64,000 nucleotides of DNA from Scalesia atractyloides (GCA_947069175.1 CAMTDV010000027.1:39321369-39385368); one strand, 5' to 3'. Positions 10,932 through 23,498 are shown, numbered from the stretch's first letter. Numbers and translations: made by a program. Notes: a model not told the origin generated them from the sequence alone.

Positions 10932-13900
10932 AAACTCAAAGAAATAGAATCCATGATGAAGACGCGATATTCATCTAGGAACAAGAGCATCGGAGAATCG
11001 TTGGAATCACATTAAGGAATAAGCAATACCGAGGCCAACATATCTACTCTAGCTCCATGCGAAAAAAAAACGATAGCCGTCCCTGTATTGACCCCACAAT
11101 GAAGGACTCCATAAGGGCTTCTGAACTTCAAACCAACGGTTTAGACCAAAGCGAGTCGACTCATACCTTCTTTAACAAGGGCCCGGATAAAGTAAATAAA
11201 GGATGGTTTCACCTTCCTAATTTTAGTCTAGAATTCCACCTTTCCGACAACCTCTTGTGTTTTCGTGTCTCTCGTCGGAACGTAAGGTATATTAAAAACC
11301 TCGGTGTTGTTCCAACCAGTAAGGAACCACCTGATAAAACACAGTTCTTTGAAAACGCCAACAAAACTTCATAAAACCAACAGGGGGTCGTGCCAACTGG
11401 CCTTGTGGTCGTGCCCATCTATCCTCCAAGCATGAGGGCGTTTTAAGAAGACACGAGGATGTGCCATTCATACTTTTTAACACGGGCTTCGACATGATCA
11501 GTGTCTCACTAACAAACAACGTTCTCTGACTCATGTAGACGACACGGGGCCGTGCCTCCTGGACACGGGGCCGTGTCAATGTGCTGTCACTTTCTATAAA
11601 GTCAGCCAAAAGAAGAATGTTTGGACCCATTCCTAATAGACCAAGATCCTACCTGATCTCTCACACATACCTGAAAAGGTAGTTTCTTAAAAAGGTTTCC
11701 TCAAACCTTCTTGTCTTTGCCACTTTTAGTCATTTCTCCTTCTTGAACCTTCAAACCTCCATTAAAGCTTGAAGCTTTTAAAGCTTCAAAAAACCTTAAT
11801 TGTTAGGTTAATAACATTGTTTTTAGCCCAAAATTTTGCAAAACTACTATTATACAACAATGTTTTAAGTTTCTTACGTTTAGAAAAGTAAAAGTCAACC
11901 AGTTTTAACTTAAACAAAGGTTCACTTGGCTAAAATAACTAAACTGCTGTTGTAGCACGGGGCTGTGTAAGACTTTTGTAAGTCCCAAAACTCTAACGTT
12001 TATCATGTTTGACTAGCATGTCGAGTCATTAGAGTGGCATGTCTTCAATAAGTTCAAGGAACAACCGAAGAGGGAGGAGGCTCTCGCTTGAAGCCACTCG
12101 TCCGCTATATTTGTGCTTTGCAAGAATCCATTAAAGAAATAACGAGTGTGGAGGAAGTCCTTGTAGATAGGGTGAACTACCTCACTCTTGCCTTGGATGA
12201 CAGCTTTAGGGAGATCAACCTTCTTCACCAAAGGTTGAACTTCTTGGTGATGCTCTCGATGGAGCCAATCTTGCCTCAAGATGATTGGGATAACGCCAAT
12301 GAGGTGATTAACACCACCGGATGGGAAGAGATACCCCAGGACCTCCCATCAATGCCTACTTTGAGGTTCCGATAAATCCCACTCCTCTTCCACAAGAAAA
12401 GGTCGATGACGAATCCCTTCGTCTTCCTCCCGATGGAGATTAAGGAAATGCTCAATGACCTGTAAAGGAGCATTCCTAGGGAATAGCTCAGAGCCATTAT
12501 TTTCCGAAAACAATTTTGGTTTTTGCTAATCTTTCATAGAATTATCTAGGGAAAGCTATTCGGGTCTAGTAATCTCGTAGGGTATCCACCTATCTATCTC
12601 AGGACTTTAATCTTCTTGTAATTTTTATTTTCTATTTAGTTGTAATAATGGACGGATGATATGAAATATGGTATTTTGGAAATAAAAATGTGCGGAAATA
12701 TAGAAAATGGCCCAAGGGACGCTGAAACAGCACCCCATGCACGTAAAAAGGCACTTCCCGAGGCAAAATCTTCAAAACAGTAAGTGCAACACGGGGTTGT
12801 GTAAGGTAAGCACGCCCCTGTCAAGTCTCCAGAATTTTTTTTTTGAATTTGGAACATTAACACGGGGCCGTGTCCCATAAACACGCCCCTGTGCATGGCT
12901 TCTGAAAAATTTTCATTATTGCCACTTTTTACATCGGACTGTGTCTCCAGGACACGCGCCCGTGTCTGCCTCCTGAAAATTTTCTCAAAAAACTGTTACC
13001 GGCACTTTTGACATGGGGACGTGTCCCCCAAACACGCCCCCATGTCATGTGCCTGGCTTTTGAAAAATTTGTTGTTTTTAACCCACATATACACATTTAG
13101 TCAGTTTTAACCAATTTTGGACACATTTAAGACAATGTGTGATATAAGTGTGGGGGGTTAACCTTAACATTAAATTGTTTATCCTAAAACAAGCCTTATA
13201 CAAAACTCTACTTGGAAATGCTAAAATACCACAAATCTTTTTCAAAAATTTTTTTTTTAGTTTTTTGTCTTGTTTATAGTTTAAGTTATAAACCAAGATC
13301 TATAAATTTTCAAGTTATTATAAAGTTTACAACCAATAGCGCCGTGATAAAAAGAACCATACAAGAAAAAAGTTATAAAAAAGCATGACAATTCTTTGTA
13401 AAATTAGATTGTATATATATAATTTCACACTTTTACCTTTTTTCCCACAAAAATGTGATTTTTGAGCCTTTACCGAGTATTCAAATTTATATCTTTACTA
13501 AATGCTCATTCCCGGTCTTTATTCTTGTGTGAATAGCTATGTGGTTCTTATGAACTATAACTTGACAAGAAAATACATTCCCGGTCTTTACCAACAAATC
13601 CAAGTAAGTATATGAAAGAGGCATTAGGATATTTAAACCCTCTTTTTCATCTTTAACTTTATTTTCTTTTCATCTCCCCACCAAAAACAAAAATATTTCC
13701 CTAGTTAAACCCCTTTGAGCCTAAACCTTTCATTTCAAAAACCCGCAAAAACGCCATTTTGCACAAACTACCCAGCATCCATAACCAAATTTTTCTTTCC
13801 TTACTGGTATCGAGTGTTTCACTTATACATTTATGGCCGAATGTTGAGTGATCACATGTGAGGTGTATGAATTTGTATATAGCTAAATGAAATTTTATAA

Positions 13901-14093
13901 AGGCATGTTATACCCAAAAATATTTATTTTTCTTAAAAAGTGTTCTAAATAAATCATGTCGAATAGGATTGTAAATAATATAAAAACAAGATTACCAAGA
14001 ACTTGGAATTCCCGACACTCTACAACAACACTCTAAAACTTCTCTTCTACCCATCCCATTTGGGTGTGTAAGCATATATTAAAAGGTTTTGCT
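10932..14093 (+). other. LARD-1 internal region, no recognised gene
   Basis: Non-coding element body rich in CACGG-GG-CCGTG words (for example 10601, 10683, 11543, 11564, 12861) and GC-rich variants. An open frame at 12088-12375 reads like a helical segment (DRVNYLTLALDDSFREINLL) but matches nothing I know, and LARD-2 lacks the surrounding 1.2 kb. The part from about 13300 to 13640 has an inverted match in LARD-2 at about 27420-27690. Confidence 0.5.
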
Positions 14094-14127
14094 TGAGGAC
14101 AAGTACATATTCAAGTGTGTGGATATT
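14094..14127 (+). promoter_or_regulatory. LARD-1 polypurine-tract region
   Basis: Reads TTGAGGACAAGTACATATTC and then AAGTGTGTGGATATT directly before the LTR start TGATATG. It resembles the conserved CTTGAGGACAAG...AAGTGTGGGG tract upstream of Athila/Tat 3' LTRs, somewhat decayed. Confidence 0.55.
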
Positions 14128-15622
14128 TGATATGCATCATATTCAACACATAAATTGTATCAAATACGGTATAAAATCAACCTTTTTAGTACTAATTTTG
14201 GAAAAAGTGCGTTTCTTTTTATACTTTTGTTTTTCACGGTAAAGAGCTTAAATGTATAAAAGGAAAAAATTAACAACAAAATCCAGCACAAGTACAGAAG
14301 ACGGGAAGACACGACACTATACCAGCCCTCCGAGCTTCACCCCAAGACTAAAAATGACGAATCAGAAGTCTGGCACGGGGCCATGCCTAGTCGGCATGGG
14401 GATGTGCCCCTTCAAGATTCCAGATCAGAAGAAGACAAACAGAAGCAGACAAGAGACACGGGGTTGTGTCCCCTTAGGCACGGGACGTTATCAACTTTCA
14501 AATTTGCATATCTGGATAGTACAACAAGTACAATGGCCACGGGGCCGTGCCGTTGACACACGGGGTTGTGTAGTAGACTTATTTGACATACGAATTAAAT
14601 GAAGACAGAGAAGAAGGAAGACACAGGGCTGTGTGAATGATCAGGTTCCCAGCTATAAATAGGGGTGCTTGGTTTCATTCTAACTCATCCCTTGGCAAAC
14701 CACTTCTCTCGCACCTGCCACCACTCTACCACCACAATACCACCATCATCCACCACATTCATCCATCATATATCTTAGAGTGTGTGTAGTAGTCTCGGGA
14801 TCCAATGATCGTAAGAGTTTTTGTCAAACAAAGGCCATGCTTGGCTAATCTCTTACATCACTTGGTGAAGATAAGTTATTTATGTATTACTTTTGATTTT
14901 CTAGCTTTGGTTAACTTTTTAATTGGGTATGTATTAACGAGTTTAATAATTAGTTTTTTATATTGAAAGTGGACTTAATCTATCATCTCTTCATGTTTCA
15001 TTAATTCACTCATTCGGGTCTTTACGGTTTATATAAAGCGCTTTAATTGTCTTGAAGGGGGTTAGAAGGGTGGTATGTGTAAGTTCTTGCCTTGTTCAGT
15101 GTATAGGTCATGCAAGGACTTGGTTCAAGCTTATTAGGACTTCCCTTGAGGCATATAACATCAAATCGGGGAAGTAGCATTGCCTCCAAGAGAGGGACAT
15201 GCCACATTTTGCATTAATAACTTATTTAATTATCTTTCAATATTCCGGCCTTGTAGGACTTTATCGCTGCTTACTTAGACCAATATGACCAAGGGTAGCG
15301 TTGCCTCCAAAAGAGGGACATGCCACTATAACTAAGATAATCTCTTAAAAAACCCAAAGTGCGGAAATCATCAAAGGATACGTAAAAGATAAGTAGGAAC
15401 CAAATGATTCTATCTTGTTTATTTGTTTCTCTTTATTATTTTAGTTTCTTTCTTTATTTTTAACTGTTATAAATCTTTTCTCAAAATTTGGTTACACTAG
15501 GCGTTGACAATATTCCGGTATTAAAAGCTTTTGTGTCCTTGGATGACCTCGGTATCTTACCTTGACTATACTACGCCAACGATGGGTGCACTTGCCCTAG
15601 CATGTTGTAGAGAATGATAGTG
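14128..15622 (+). repeat. LARD-1 3' LTR (truncated)
   Basis: Aligns with 8889-10459 but stops about 95 bp short of its end, at the join with inverted LTR sequence. It carries a canonical TATAAATA box at 14654-14661 (AATAAATA in the left LTR near 9379) and a CACGGGGCCGTG word at 14538-14549. Confidence 0.72.
14654..14661 (+). promoter_or_regulatory. LTR TATA box (TATAAATA)
   Basis: A perfect plant-type TATA element with GC-richer flanks in the LARD LTR. Transcription would begin roughly 30 bp downstream in the LTR. Confidence 0.55.
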
Positions 15623-15633
15623 TTATCTCATCC

Positions 15634-16345
15634 TCGCAGGATCTATACATTGAATTTTTTTTTTTTAACGAGGTAAGACTTTACCCAAACCACCCTTCTA
15701 ACCCCCTTTAGGCAGTTAACGCACTTTATATAGACCGTAAAGACACGAATGAGTGAATCAACAAAACATGAAGAGATGATAGAATAAAGTTCACTTTCAA
15801 TATAAAAACAACTAGTTATTAAAGTCATTAATACATACCCAATTAAAAGTTGACCAAAGTTAGGAAGTCAGAATTAATACATAAATAACTTGTCTACACC
15901 AAGTGATGTAAGAGATTAGCCAAGCATGGCCTTCGTTTGACAAAAACTCTTACGATCAATCTTGGATCCCGAGACTGCTACACACACTCTAAGATGGATG
16001 GATAAGTGTGGTGGATGACGGTGGTATTGTGGTGGTGGAGTGGTGCCAGGTGTGTAAGAAGTATTTGCCAAATGATGAGCTGGAATGAAACCAAGCATTC
16101 CTATTTATTGCTGGGAGCAAATCATTCACACGGCCCCACATCTTCCTTCCTCTCTGTCTTCATTTAATTCATAGATCAGTCTGCTACACCTCCTTGTGTG
16201 TCAACGGCATGGCCGCGTGGCCATTATACTTGTTGTACTATCCTAGATATGCTTATTTGGAAGTTAACCATGACCCGTACCTAAGAGGATACGGCCCCGT
16301 GTCTCTTGTCTGCTTCTGTTTGTCTTCTTCTGATATGGAATCTTA
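15634..16345 (-). repeat. Inverted LARD LTR fragment
   Basis: The reverse complement matches 9134-9850 of the LARD-1 5' LTR almost base for base. It shares private variants such as CACGCGGCCATGCC and ACAAGGAGGTGTAGCAGAC that the 14128 LTR lacks. It abuts the truncated LARD-1 3' LTR tail-to-tail and ends next to the Tekay-1 insertion. Confidence 0.85.
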
Positions 16346-16356
16346 AATGTCGTGGA

Positions 16357-18861
16357 TGTCACACCCTAACCGATGGCGGAAACATCGGAGTGATACGACT
16401 AGATTGCTCATTGCATCATAACACTATTCGCGACAATATTTAAATCAACCAAATTTCATTTAATTCAAACATCAAATGTCATATTACAACAAAATCCAAA
16501 TAAGAGTAACATCAACGAAATAAGTTCAACAATAACATGATAATTAATTTAGTATTTTACGCGTGTTTCTAAGCCATTCCTACTAAGTTCCGTCATACAA
16601 CTTCATCAACCCGCAACATGTTAAAAAGTATATTTCAAATACAAAGTATTGGCAAGTACACAAGTTTAATATCATAGCATAAGTATAAAATCCGATTTAA
16701 ACAAATCCACATGATTAGCTAGCATACAAGATAAATGTAAACAAGGCATGTGAATCTACAAGTCAATCCTCTAGTGTACCGCAAAATAGATTTCAACTTA
16801 ACAATGACCACAAGAATACGGGCGGTGCATTACTACTATAGCGCTATACATGTTAAGGGAGGCTCGATCAAAGTTAATGACATTTAGATCACATAAGAAT
16901 GTACCAAGTAACAATTCAAGTAGCATAAGACTAAAGCATGTTGATGGATTGTTTGTGTATAGAATAAAGTGTGATTTAGTGTAGTTTTAGTAAATTAATC
17001 ATGTTGCACCGAAATAGTGGAAAGCATAAAAGGGGTCGAGTGTACTCACGGTTTTGCAAAGTATTATCCGTGAGAGAGTTAGGTTGATTTATGGGTTGGA
17101 ACACCAAGTTTATCCTACACAAGGCAAACGTAGGTGTATGAGTTATAGATTGACGGGGAGTTTAATGAGTTTAGGAATTTAAAATGTGCGAGAAAGTGTA
17201 TATATATGAAAGTATTTATCTAGACATTTAACGCTCATTTTTGACACTAATAAGCCCCGAAGGGTGTTTGTGTTTTTATGGGTCATGCCCAATAGAATCG
17301 TAACAATTTTTATGTCTAAGATAAAATAACCTACTTTTAAGACAACTAACCATTTGGTCATGGTCTAAGTTTTGGTTATATTAAGTATTTACTTATAGTT
17401 ATATTACTACTAATTAATCATATAGTTCATGTATTCCATTGAAGTCATGTAAGTCATGCATGGAGGTAGGAGGATAACCATCCTAAACCACTTTCATAGA
17501 TTCACCATTACACAAGATTGACACAAGAACAATCCGGATGGTCAAGAATTATATAAATCATCAAGTGAGGGGTGGATTAAGTAGTTGAATGGCCAAGGCC
17601 TTCATGTAATCACATCTACACCATCACAAGCTTGAAAGCTCGAATGGCTCAACACTTGTGGGTTTGAAACCCTAATAAAAACCACAAGTTTAGAAACAAG
17701 ATATGGCTCTTAATTGTATGTGAACAAGTCCAGCTTAACACAGTAACCATAATTTTGGTTAGTGGCATACATAGCATAGAATTGTTATGATTAAAACATG
17801 TTTGAAAAAGTTTTATAAGTTATCATCCAAAACAGAAAGTTTGGCCCCAAAAATGATGTGATTCCACCTTGGTTTTCCATGGAAAACCTATGGTAACATC
17901 CATAGGGCTTTAGCAAACATTGTTGAGGAAGAAACAAAGCAAAAACATTGAAAATTTTGAAGATTGAAAGATAAAAAATTGGGCAGAAAGTTTTGTGCAC
18001 TTTTGGACCACAAAATGGTGTGGTTTCACCTTAGTTTGCCCAAGCAAACTTGTGAGAACTTTCTTAGAGGTTATCCAAGAGTGTTTGAAAGAAAAACAAG
18101 GTAAAAAGAAGAAGAAAAGTGAGTTGAAACTCACTTACAAGCTTCTGCGTTTTAGCAACGAATTTCAGAAGTTTGGGACTTGTTTGGAGAGTATGGAGGC
18201 TAGAAAAAGTGGAAATGGGTGGAGGATCCTTGGGTTATATAGGGGAAGGATTAGGGTTAGGGTTTGGATTGCATTTAATGTAATTGGGGAGAGTTTGAAT
18301 TTAAAAAAAAAGAAAGAGGGGGAAGACCCCATGCTTGCGGCCGCAGTGGCTGGTAGGTTTTTTTATTTTTTTTATATTTTAATTAATTAAATGATGTAGT
18401 TATGGATTATAACTTGTATTTTATAAGTGTGACATGAATGGGTCTTGAATGTGGTATAACATGGTGCAAAATATTGTTTTAAAAACCCTAAAAAGAACAA
18501 TCATGAACAATTATTTTTGAACATTATAAGACATGATTTTATGATAATTTGAAGCTTGAATTATTTGAATAATAACACCAATTGTTTTGCTAGAGTTTAG
18601 TATAAGATGGATAAACATTCATTACACATTTACATGTTGTTTCGATTTGATTTATGAAAGAATAAAGTATAGCGTGATCATAAGTTTAAATGCGAATAAA
18701 GTCTGCGAATTTAACGTAATTGTGTAATCTTGTTTACAATCAAAGCCTTAGAATACAATGGGTTGAAATTAGAAATACGATTACAAGGTTTGAACTTGCA
18801 AAAAATAGAAACACGAAGCAGACTTGTTAAAAACGGAAAGATACAAATGCAAAGTGTTACA
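16357..18861 (-). repeat. Tekay-1 3' LTR
   Basis: Starts TGTCACACCC and ends GTGTTACA on the plus strand. It is highly similar along its length to 24480-26971, with mostly C/T and G/A differences. Open frames over 17791-18390 recur in both LTRs and are not genes. Confidence 0.93.
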
Positions 18862-18875
18862 GTCTCCCCTCCTTT
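18862..18875 (-). promoter_or_regulatory. Tekay-1 polypurine tract
   Basis: The minus strand reads AAGGAGGGGAGAC immediately before the LTR start TGTAACAC. This is the expected plus-strand DNA primer. Confidence 0.8.
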
Positions 18876-18895
18876 AGGGAATTTCGTCTCGAAAT

Positions 18896-20341
18896 TTAGG
18901 AAGATGCAACGAACAAATGCGGATGCTTAGACTTCATGTCGCTTTCAAGTTCCCAAGTATACTCAGTGCCACGTTTTCCTTCCCATCGAACCTCTACGAT
19001 AGGAATTCGATTGTGCCTTAGCTGTTTAGTACCTCGGTCCATGATTTCTACGGGGTTTTCCAGGAAATGCAAAGTCTCATTGATCTGAAGATCTTCCAGC
19101 GGAACTTGGAGCCCTTCTTCAGCGAGACATCTTTTTAAGTTTGAGACGTGGAAGGTAGGATGAACGTTGTTGAGCTCTTGTGGTAGTTCCAATCGGTAGG
19201 CTACCTTGCCAATCCTTTTGAGAATCTTGAAAGGACCTACGTAGTGAGGAGCGAGCTTTCCCTTTTTCCCGAAACGAACCACACCCTTCCAAGGGGATAC
19301 CTTGAGAATTACAAAGTCACCAGCGTGGAATTCCAAGGGCTTGCGTCTTTTATCTGCGTAACTCTATTGTTGGCCTCTAGCTTTCAGGAAGTTGTCCCGA
19401 ATCTGCAAAATCTTTTCCATCGTCTGTTGTATAAGCTCGGGACCGGTGATTTAGGCTTCCCCAATCTCGTGCCAACAAACAGGCGATCGACACTTATGTC
19501 CATACAATGCCTCGAATGGTGCCATTTGAATACTCGCGTGGTAACTGTTATTGTACGAGAACTCGACCAAAGGTAAGTGCATGTCCCAGTTGCCACCAAA
19601 ATCAATTACGCAAGAACGAAGCATGTCCTCTAGAGTTTGGATAGTAGGCTCGGTTTGACCATCGGACTGAGGATGGAAAGTAGTACTATGATTGAGCTGA
19701 GTGCCAAGCGCTTTTTGAAACGTTTGCCAAAGGCGAGAAGTGAAGCGACCATCACGGTCGGAGATAATGTCAACAGGAACACCATGACGGCAGATGATTT
19801 CATCCGTGTAGATACGAGCTAACTTCTCAACTCCGTAGTCTTCACGTATGGGGAGGAAATGAGCAGACTTGGTCAAACGGTCGATGATTACCCAAATGCT
19901 ATTGTGACAAGACGATGTACGAGGGAGATTGGTTATGAAATCCATAGCAATACTCTCCCATTTCCAAACAGGAATTTCTGGTTGTTCGAGTAAGCAAGAG
20001 GGTCTTTGATGCTCGGCCTTTACCTTGGAGCAAGTGAGGCACTTCGAAACATAGCAGGCGATATCTTTCTTCATTCCAGGCCACCAATATGATGCTCGGA
20101 AGTCGTGATACATCTTATCGGTGCCAGGGTGAATTGCATATCGAGACTTATGAGCTTCACTCATCAAGAGGTCATGAAGATTATCACGATTAGGAATCCA
20201 AATATGGTCGAGATAGCACATGATGCCATCAGATTTGGTCACAAGTTGGGTCTTAGCACCACACTTCAACTCATTATCAAGGTTGCCCTCATTAACCGTC
20301 GAGTATTGTGCTTCACGAATCATCTCTTGAAGCTTTCCCAA
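18896..20341 (-). pseudogene. Tekay-1 integrase with chromodomain
   Basis: The core frame (19451-20341) has the zinc-binding H-H-C-C region (AHKSRYAIHPGTDKMY ... CLTC). The catalytic triad lies in MDFI, SDRDGRF and DGQTEPTIQTLED. A second frame (18896-19336) carries the C-terminal DNA-binding part (VILKVSPWKGVVRFGKKGKL, VGPFKIL, HPTFHVSNLKRCL) and a terminal chromodomain-like PIVEVRWEGKRGTEYTWELE ending at HPHLF. A frameshift near 19400 separates them. In chromoviruses the chromodomain directs integration to particular chromatin (family knowledge). Confidence 0.92.
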
Positions 20342-20344
20342 AGT

Positions 20345-20884
20345 TTGGTAGCAACGTACACTCTTAACATGAGTTTTTCAACTAAGTGCGTCGGCCACGA
20401 CATTCACTTTACCAAGGTGGTAGCGGATATCGCAGTCATAGTCGTTCAACAACTCTACCCAACGACGTTGACGCATGTTGAGTTCTTTTTGGTTAAAGAT
20501 GTGCTGAAGGCTCTTATGGTCGGTGAAGACCGTACATTTTGTACCATAAAGCTAGTGTAGCCATATCTTTAATGCAACAAAAACTGCACCAAGTTCAAGG
20601 TCGTGGGTAGTATAATTTTTCTCATGAATTTTGAGTTGACGTGATGTGTAAGCGATAACCTTGTGTCGTTGCATCAGAACGCAACCAAGACCTAGTCTTG
20701 AGGCACCGCAATCTACGACAAAATCGTCGTTACCATCGGGAAGGGTTAGGATAGGAGCATTGCAAAGCATGTCCTTGAGTGTTTGAAAAGACTCCTCTTG
20801 TTCGGAACTCCAAACAAAAGGTTTATCCTTCTGAGTCAAGGAAGTGAGAGGCACCACAATTTTTGAAAAGTTCGAAAGAAACAA
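20345..20884 (-). pseudogene. Tekay-1 RNase H
   Basis: Contains the RT tail (FSKIVVPLTSLTQKDKPFVW), RNase H blocks ASRLGLGCVLMQRHKVIAY and LKIHEKNYTTHDLELGAV, and a stop where the family has W-R-H-Y. The usual CDAS active-site segment reads DCGAS, so the first catalytic Asp is replaced by Gly. Further RNase H sequence continues in another frame to about 20345. Confidence 0.88.
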
Positions 20885-21843
20885 CGGTATTAACCGGCTA
20901 AGCCGAGAAACGAATGAATTTTGGACGGAGTCTTAGGTGCAATCCAATTTTTCACTGCCTTGATTTTCGCGGGGTCAACGTGAAAACAAAGTTCGTTGAC
21001 AACATGACCAAGAAATTGAACCTCTTTTAACCAAAATTCACACTTGGAGAACTTAGCGTAGAGACGTTGGGTTCGCAACAGCTGAATGATAAGACGCAAG
21101 CATCGCTCATGCTCTTCTCACGTCTTAGAATAAATCAGGATATCGTCAATAAAGACGATCATGAAACGGTGAAGATAAGGCTTACACACGCGATTCATCA
21201 AATCTATAAACACAGCGGGTGCATTGGTCCGACCGAATGGCATGGCTACGAACTCGTATGTGCGGAACGCAGTCTTGGGTATATCTTCTTCGAGGACTCA
21301 AAGTTGATGGTAACCAGAATGTAGATCGATCTTAGAGAAAAAAGTTACGCCTTGAAGTTGATCGAAAAGGTCGTCGATGCGAGGAAGAGGGTAACGGTTC
21401 TTGACTGTAAGCTTGTTGAGATCACGATAGTCAATGCACATGCGAACGGATCCATCTTTCTTTTTAACGAACAGAACGGGAGCGCCCCAAGGAGTTGTGC
21501 TAGGGCGTATGAAGTCCTTCTCATGAAGCTCTTGAAGTTGACTGGACATCTCTTGCATCTCTGAGGGTGCTAGACGATAGGGGGATTTTGCGACTGGAGT
21601 TGCACCAGGGATGAGGTCAATGCGAAAATCAACCGAACAAGCAGGAGGAGGACCAGGAAGATCCTCGGGAAAGATATTAGGGAATTCGCGCACAACGGGA
21701 ACTTCACTCAGGCTTGGACCCTTCTCCTTCTTTTCCATAATATGGGCAAGAAAGGCGAAGTATTCCTTACGTAAGTACTTGTTCGCTTGAATACACAACA
21801 TAAGCTTGAGACCTTTGGAAGGTTTCTTACCAAAGATGTGCAA
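20885..21843 (-). pseudogene. Tekay-1 reverse transcriptase
   Basis: The N-terminal frame (21298-21843) has the protease-RT linker and RT motifs RMCIDYRDLNKLTVKNRYPL and FFSKIDLHSGYHQL. After a frameshift, AFRTYEFVAMPFGRTNAPAV and the active site FIDDILIYS follow at about 21110-21290. A stop lies two codons after FIDDILIYS, then HERCLRLIIQLLRTQRLYAK and FLGHVVNE (20890-21099). The catalytic motif survives, but the reading frame is split into at least three parts. Confidence 0.92.
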
Positions 21844-21906
21844 GGAATCATCATTAGGAAGGGGAATTCGAATGCAGTTCTCCGAGCAAACAACTTCAGC
21901 ACGGAC

Positions 21907-22446
21907 TCACCTTAGCCAATCCATGCCTACTATGATATCGAAACTACCCATTGGCATGGGTATGAGGTCAATAGAAAACGTATGATCATTAAGGTTCAAA
22001 GAACAATTAGAATGGACATAATCGATGGTGACGGATTTTCCGTCAGCGACTTCGACTTCGAATGATTTAAGCAACTTAGAACGACTACACATAAGCAAAG
22101 GTTCGAATTCAATCGATACAAAACTTTTATCCGCACCAGTATCAAATAAACACGTAGCGTAAACATTGTTAACAAGGAATGTACCCGATATGACGTCGTT
22201 TGAGTTCTGAGCTTGAGCAGCCGTAATGACAAAGGCTCGACCGCGAGTTTGCTGCTGCTGCTGATTATTGTTGTTACGTTGCGGGCAGTTTTTAGCGAAG
22301 TGATTCGGGTCTCCGCATCTGAAGCAGGCGCGAGCGGCAGGAGCTTGGGTTGGTTTTGATTGCCGGCAGGGTTTTGAGGAGGTGCGGTGGTCAAGACTCG
22401 GCTTGGTTGATGGGGGCATTTTGGCATTGTTGGGCAAAGTGCCCAT
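21907..22446 (-). pseudogene. Tekay-1 gag zinc knuckle and aspartic protease
   Basis: One frame of 179 codons: a CCHC knuckle CFRCGDPNHFAKNC at residues 41-54 (22285-22326), a Q/N-rich linker, then the protease with active site FDTGADKSF at residues 101-109. It ends with IIVGMDWL, the usual end of the protease fold. A frame change separates it from RT downstream and from the gag core upstream. Confidence 0.9.
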
Positions 22447-23498
22447 ACTTGTTGCAGATCGTGCATAGGCGGCATGGGGCGGTAACCAGGTGATGGAATG
22501 GACAAGTATTGCACTTGGGATGGGGTCCGGTGTACGCTTTCTTGATGGGTTCGAGTGCGGGCAAAGATGGCTGGTGGGGGTTTAGTGGAGTGACTACCGC
22601 GCAAATTGGGCTCGAAGCCTTCCGCTTCTTGCCCTTGATGTTGCTTCTTGGGGGTTTGGGAGAGGCAGGTTCGGTAGAGGATTCGGTGGTTGCTTGGTGG
22701 GCTTTCCTCGGTGGAGCCTTGGCGGCTTCAGCGGAGGACTTGGCGGTTGTTCAAGGGAGCATCCAGCCAAAAGGTTTCTTCGAGGGTGCTGGGGGAGGTG
22801 ATATCAACTAGATCGCTGAGGTGAGAAGGGAAGCAACTTATGTATTTAGCAACCTCTTTCTCGGGTATGTCAACTTGGCTTGGGCAAATTGCACTCAGCT
22901 GCTTAAATCGGGCCGTGAGGGCAGCGTTGTCGTTACCTACTTGTTTGAGGTTCCAAAACTCAACCTCGAGTCGTTGGCGCTCTTGCGGGGGGCAGAATTC
23001 ACCTTCCATTAGCTTTTTAAGCTTGGCCCAAGGGAGGGCGTGGGCGACCTCGTTGCTACGCGCGCTACGCTCGGAAGTCCACCAATCGAGGGCTCTCAAT
23101 CGGAATACTCCCGTCGCGTTTAAGTGCGTAAGTGGTCGGGGCAACCACTTTGGAGGAAGGTAAGTTCAATGGCGTCGAACCATTGCAACAGTTTCGTGGC
23201 GTCCCCCTCGCCGGTGAAGGGTAAGGGATTGCAGGAGTAGAATTGCTTGTGGGTGAAAGCGGTCTTGGGTGGTTTGGCTTTGGATTCGATGGAGGTATGA
23301 GGTGATTCGGCGTTGGGTGGGGGCTGGACCGGGTGGGGGCTGGACCATACTGACTATCTCCAGGATAACCTTAGCCATGTGTTCAGCCATTTGCTCGGCC
23401 ATAAATCTCATGCAGTCCTTTTTCGACATGGAGTCGGATTGGGACCTTGACTTGGACTTTGACCTTCTTCGTCCTATAATGCTTTGCGAGAAAGACAT
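22447..23498 (-). pseudogene. Tekay-1 gag core
   Basis: An N-terminal basic S/R/K-rich start (23498, RRSKSKSRSQSDSMSKK) is followed after a frame change near 23150 by the retrotransposon gag domain: ALDWWTSER, LPWAKLKKLMEGEFCP, LEVEFWNLKQVGNDN and ISCFPSHLSDLV. A second frame change near 22720 leads to the zinc-knuckle frame. It would encode the capsid protein. Confidence 0.85.

Larger units (their letters stand above)
8889..15622 (+). mobile_element. LARD-1: Tat/Athila-like LTR element lacking pol
   Basis: Direct repeats beginning TGATATG (8889 and 14128) flank 3.7 kb. A primer-site-like sequence follows the left copy (10466-10485). The tract before the right copy (TTGAGGACAAG ... GTGTGTGGATATT) is the kind found in Athila/Tat elements. 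No protease, RT or integrase is present; the only protein-like relic is a zinc-knuckle segment at 10692-10931. That fits a large retrotransposon derivative mobilised in trans. The right LTR is cut at about 15622, where an inverted LTR fragment begins. CACGG-GG-CCGTG words recur throughout. Confidence 0.7.

Noticed and set aside
12088..12375. Helical-looking open frame in LARD-1
   Set aside because: No family match, the surrounding region is missing in LARD-2 and no second copy supports selection.
17791..18390. Open frames on both strands, repeated at 25911-26487
   Set aside because: They lie inside the two Tekay-1 LTRs and are duplicated only because the LTRs are; no conserved domain.
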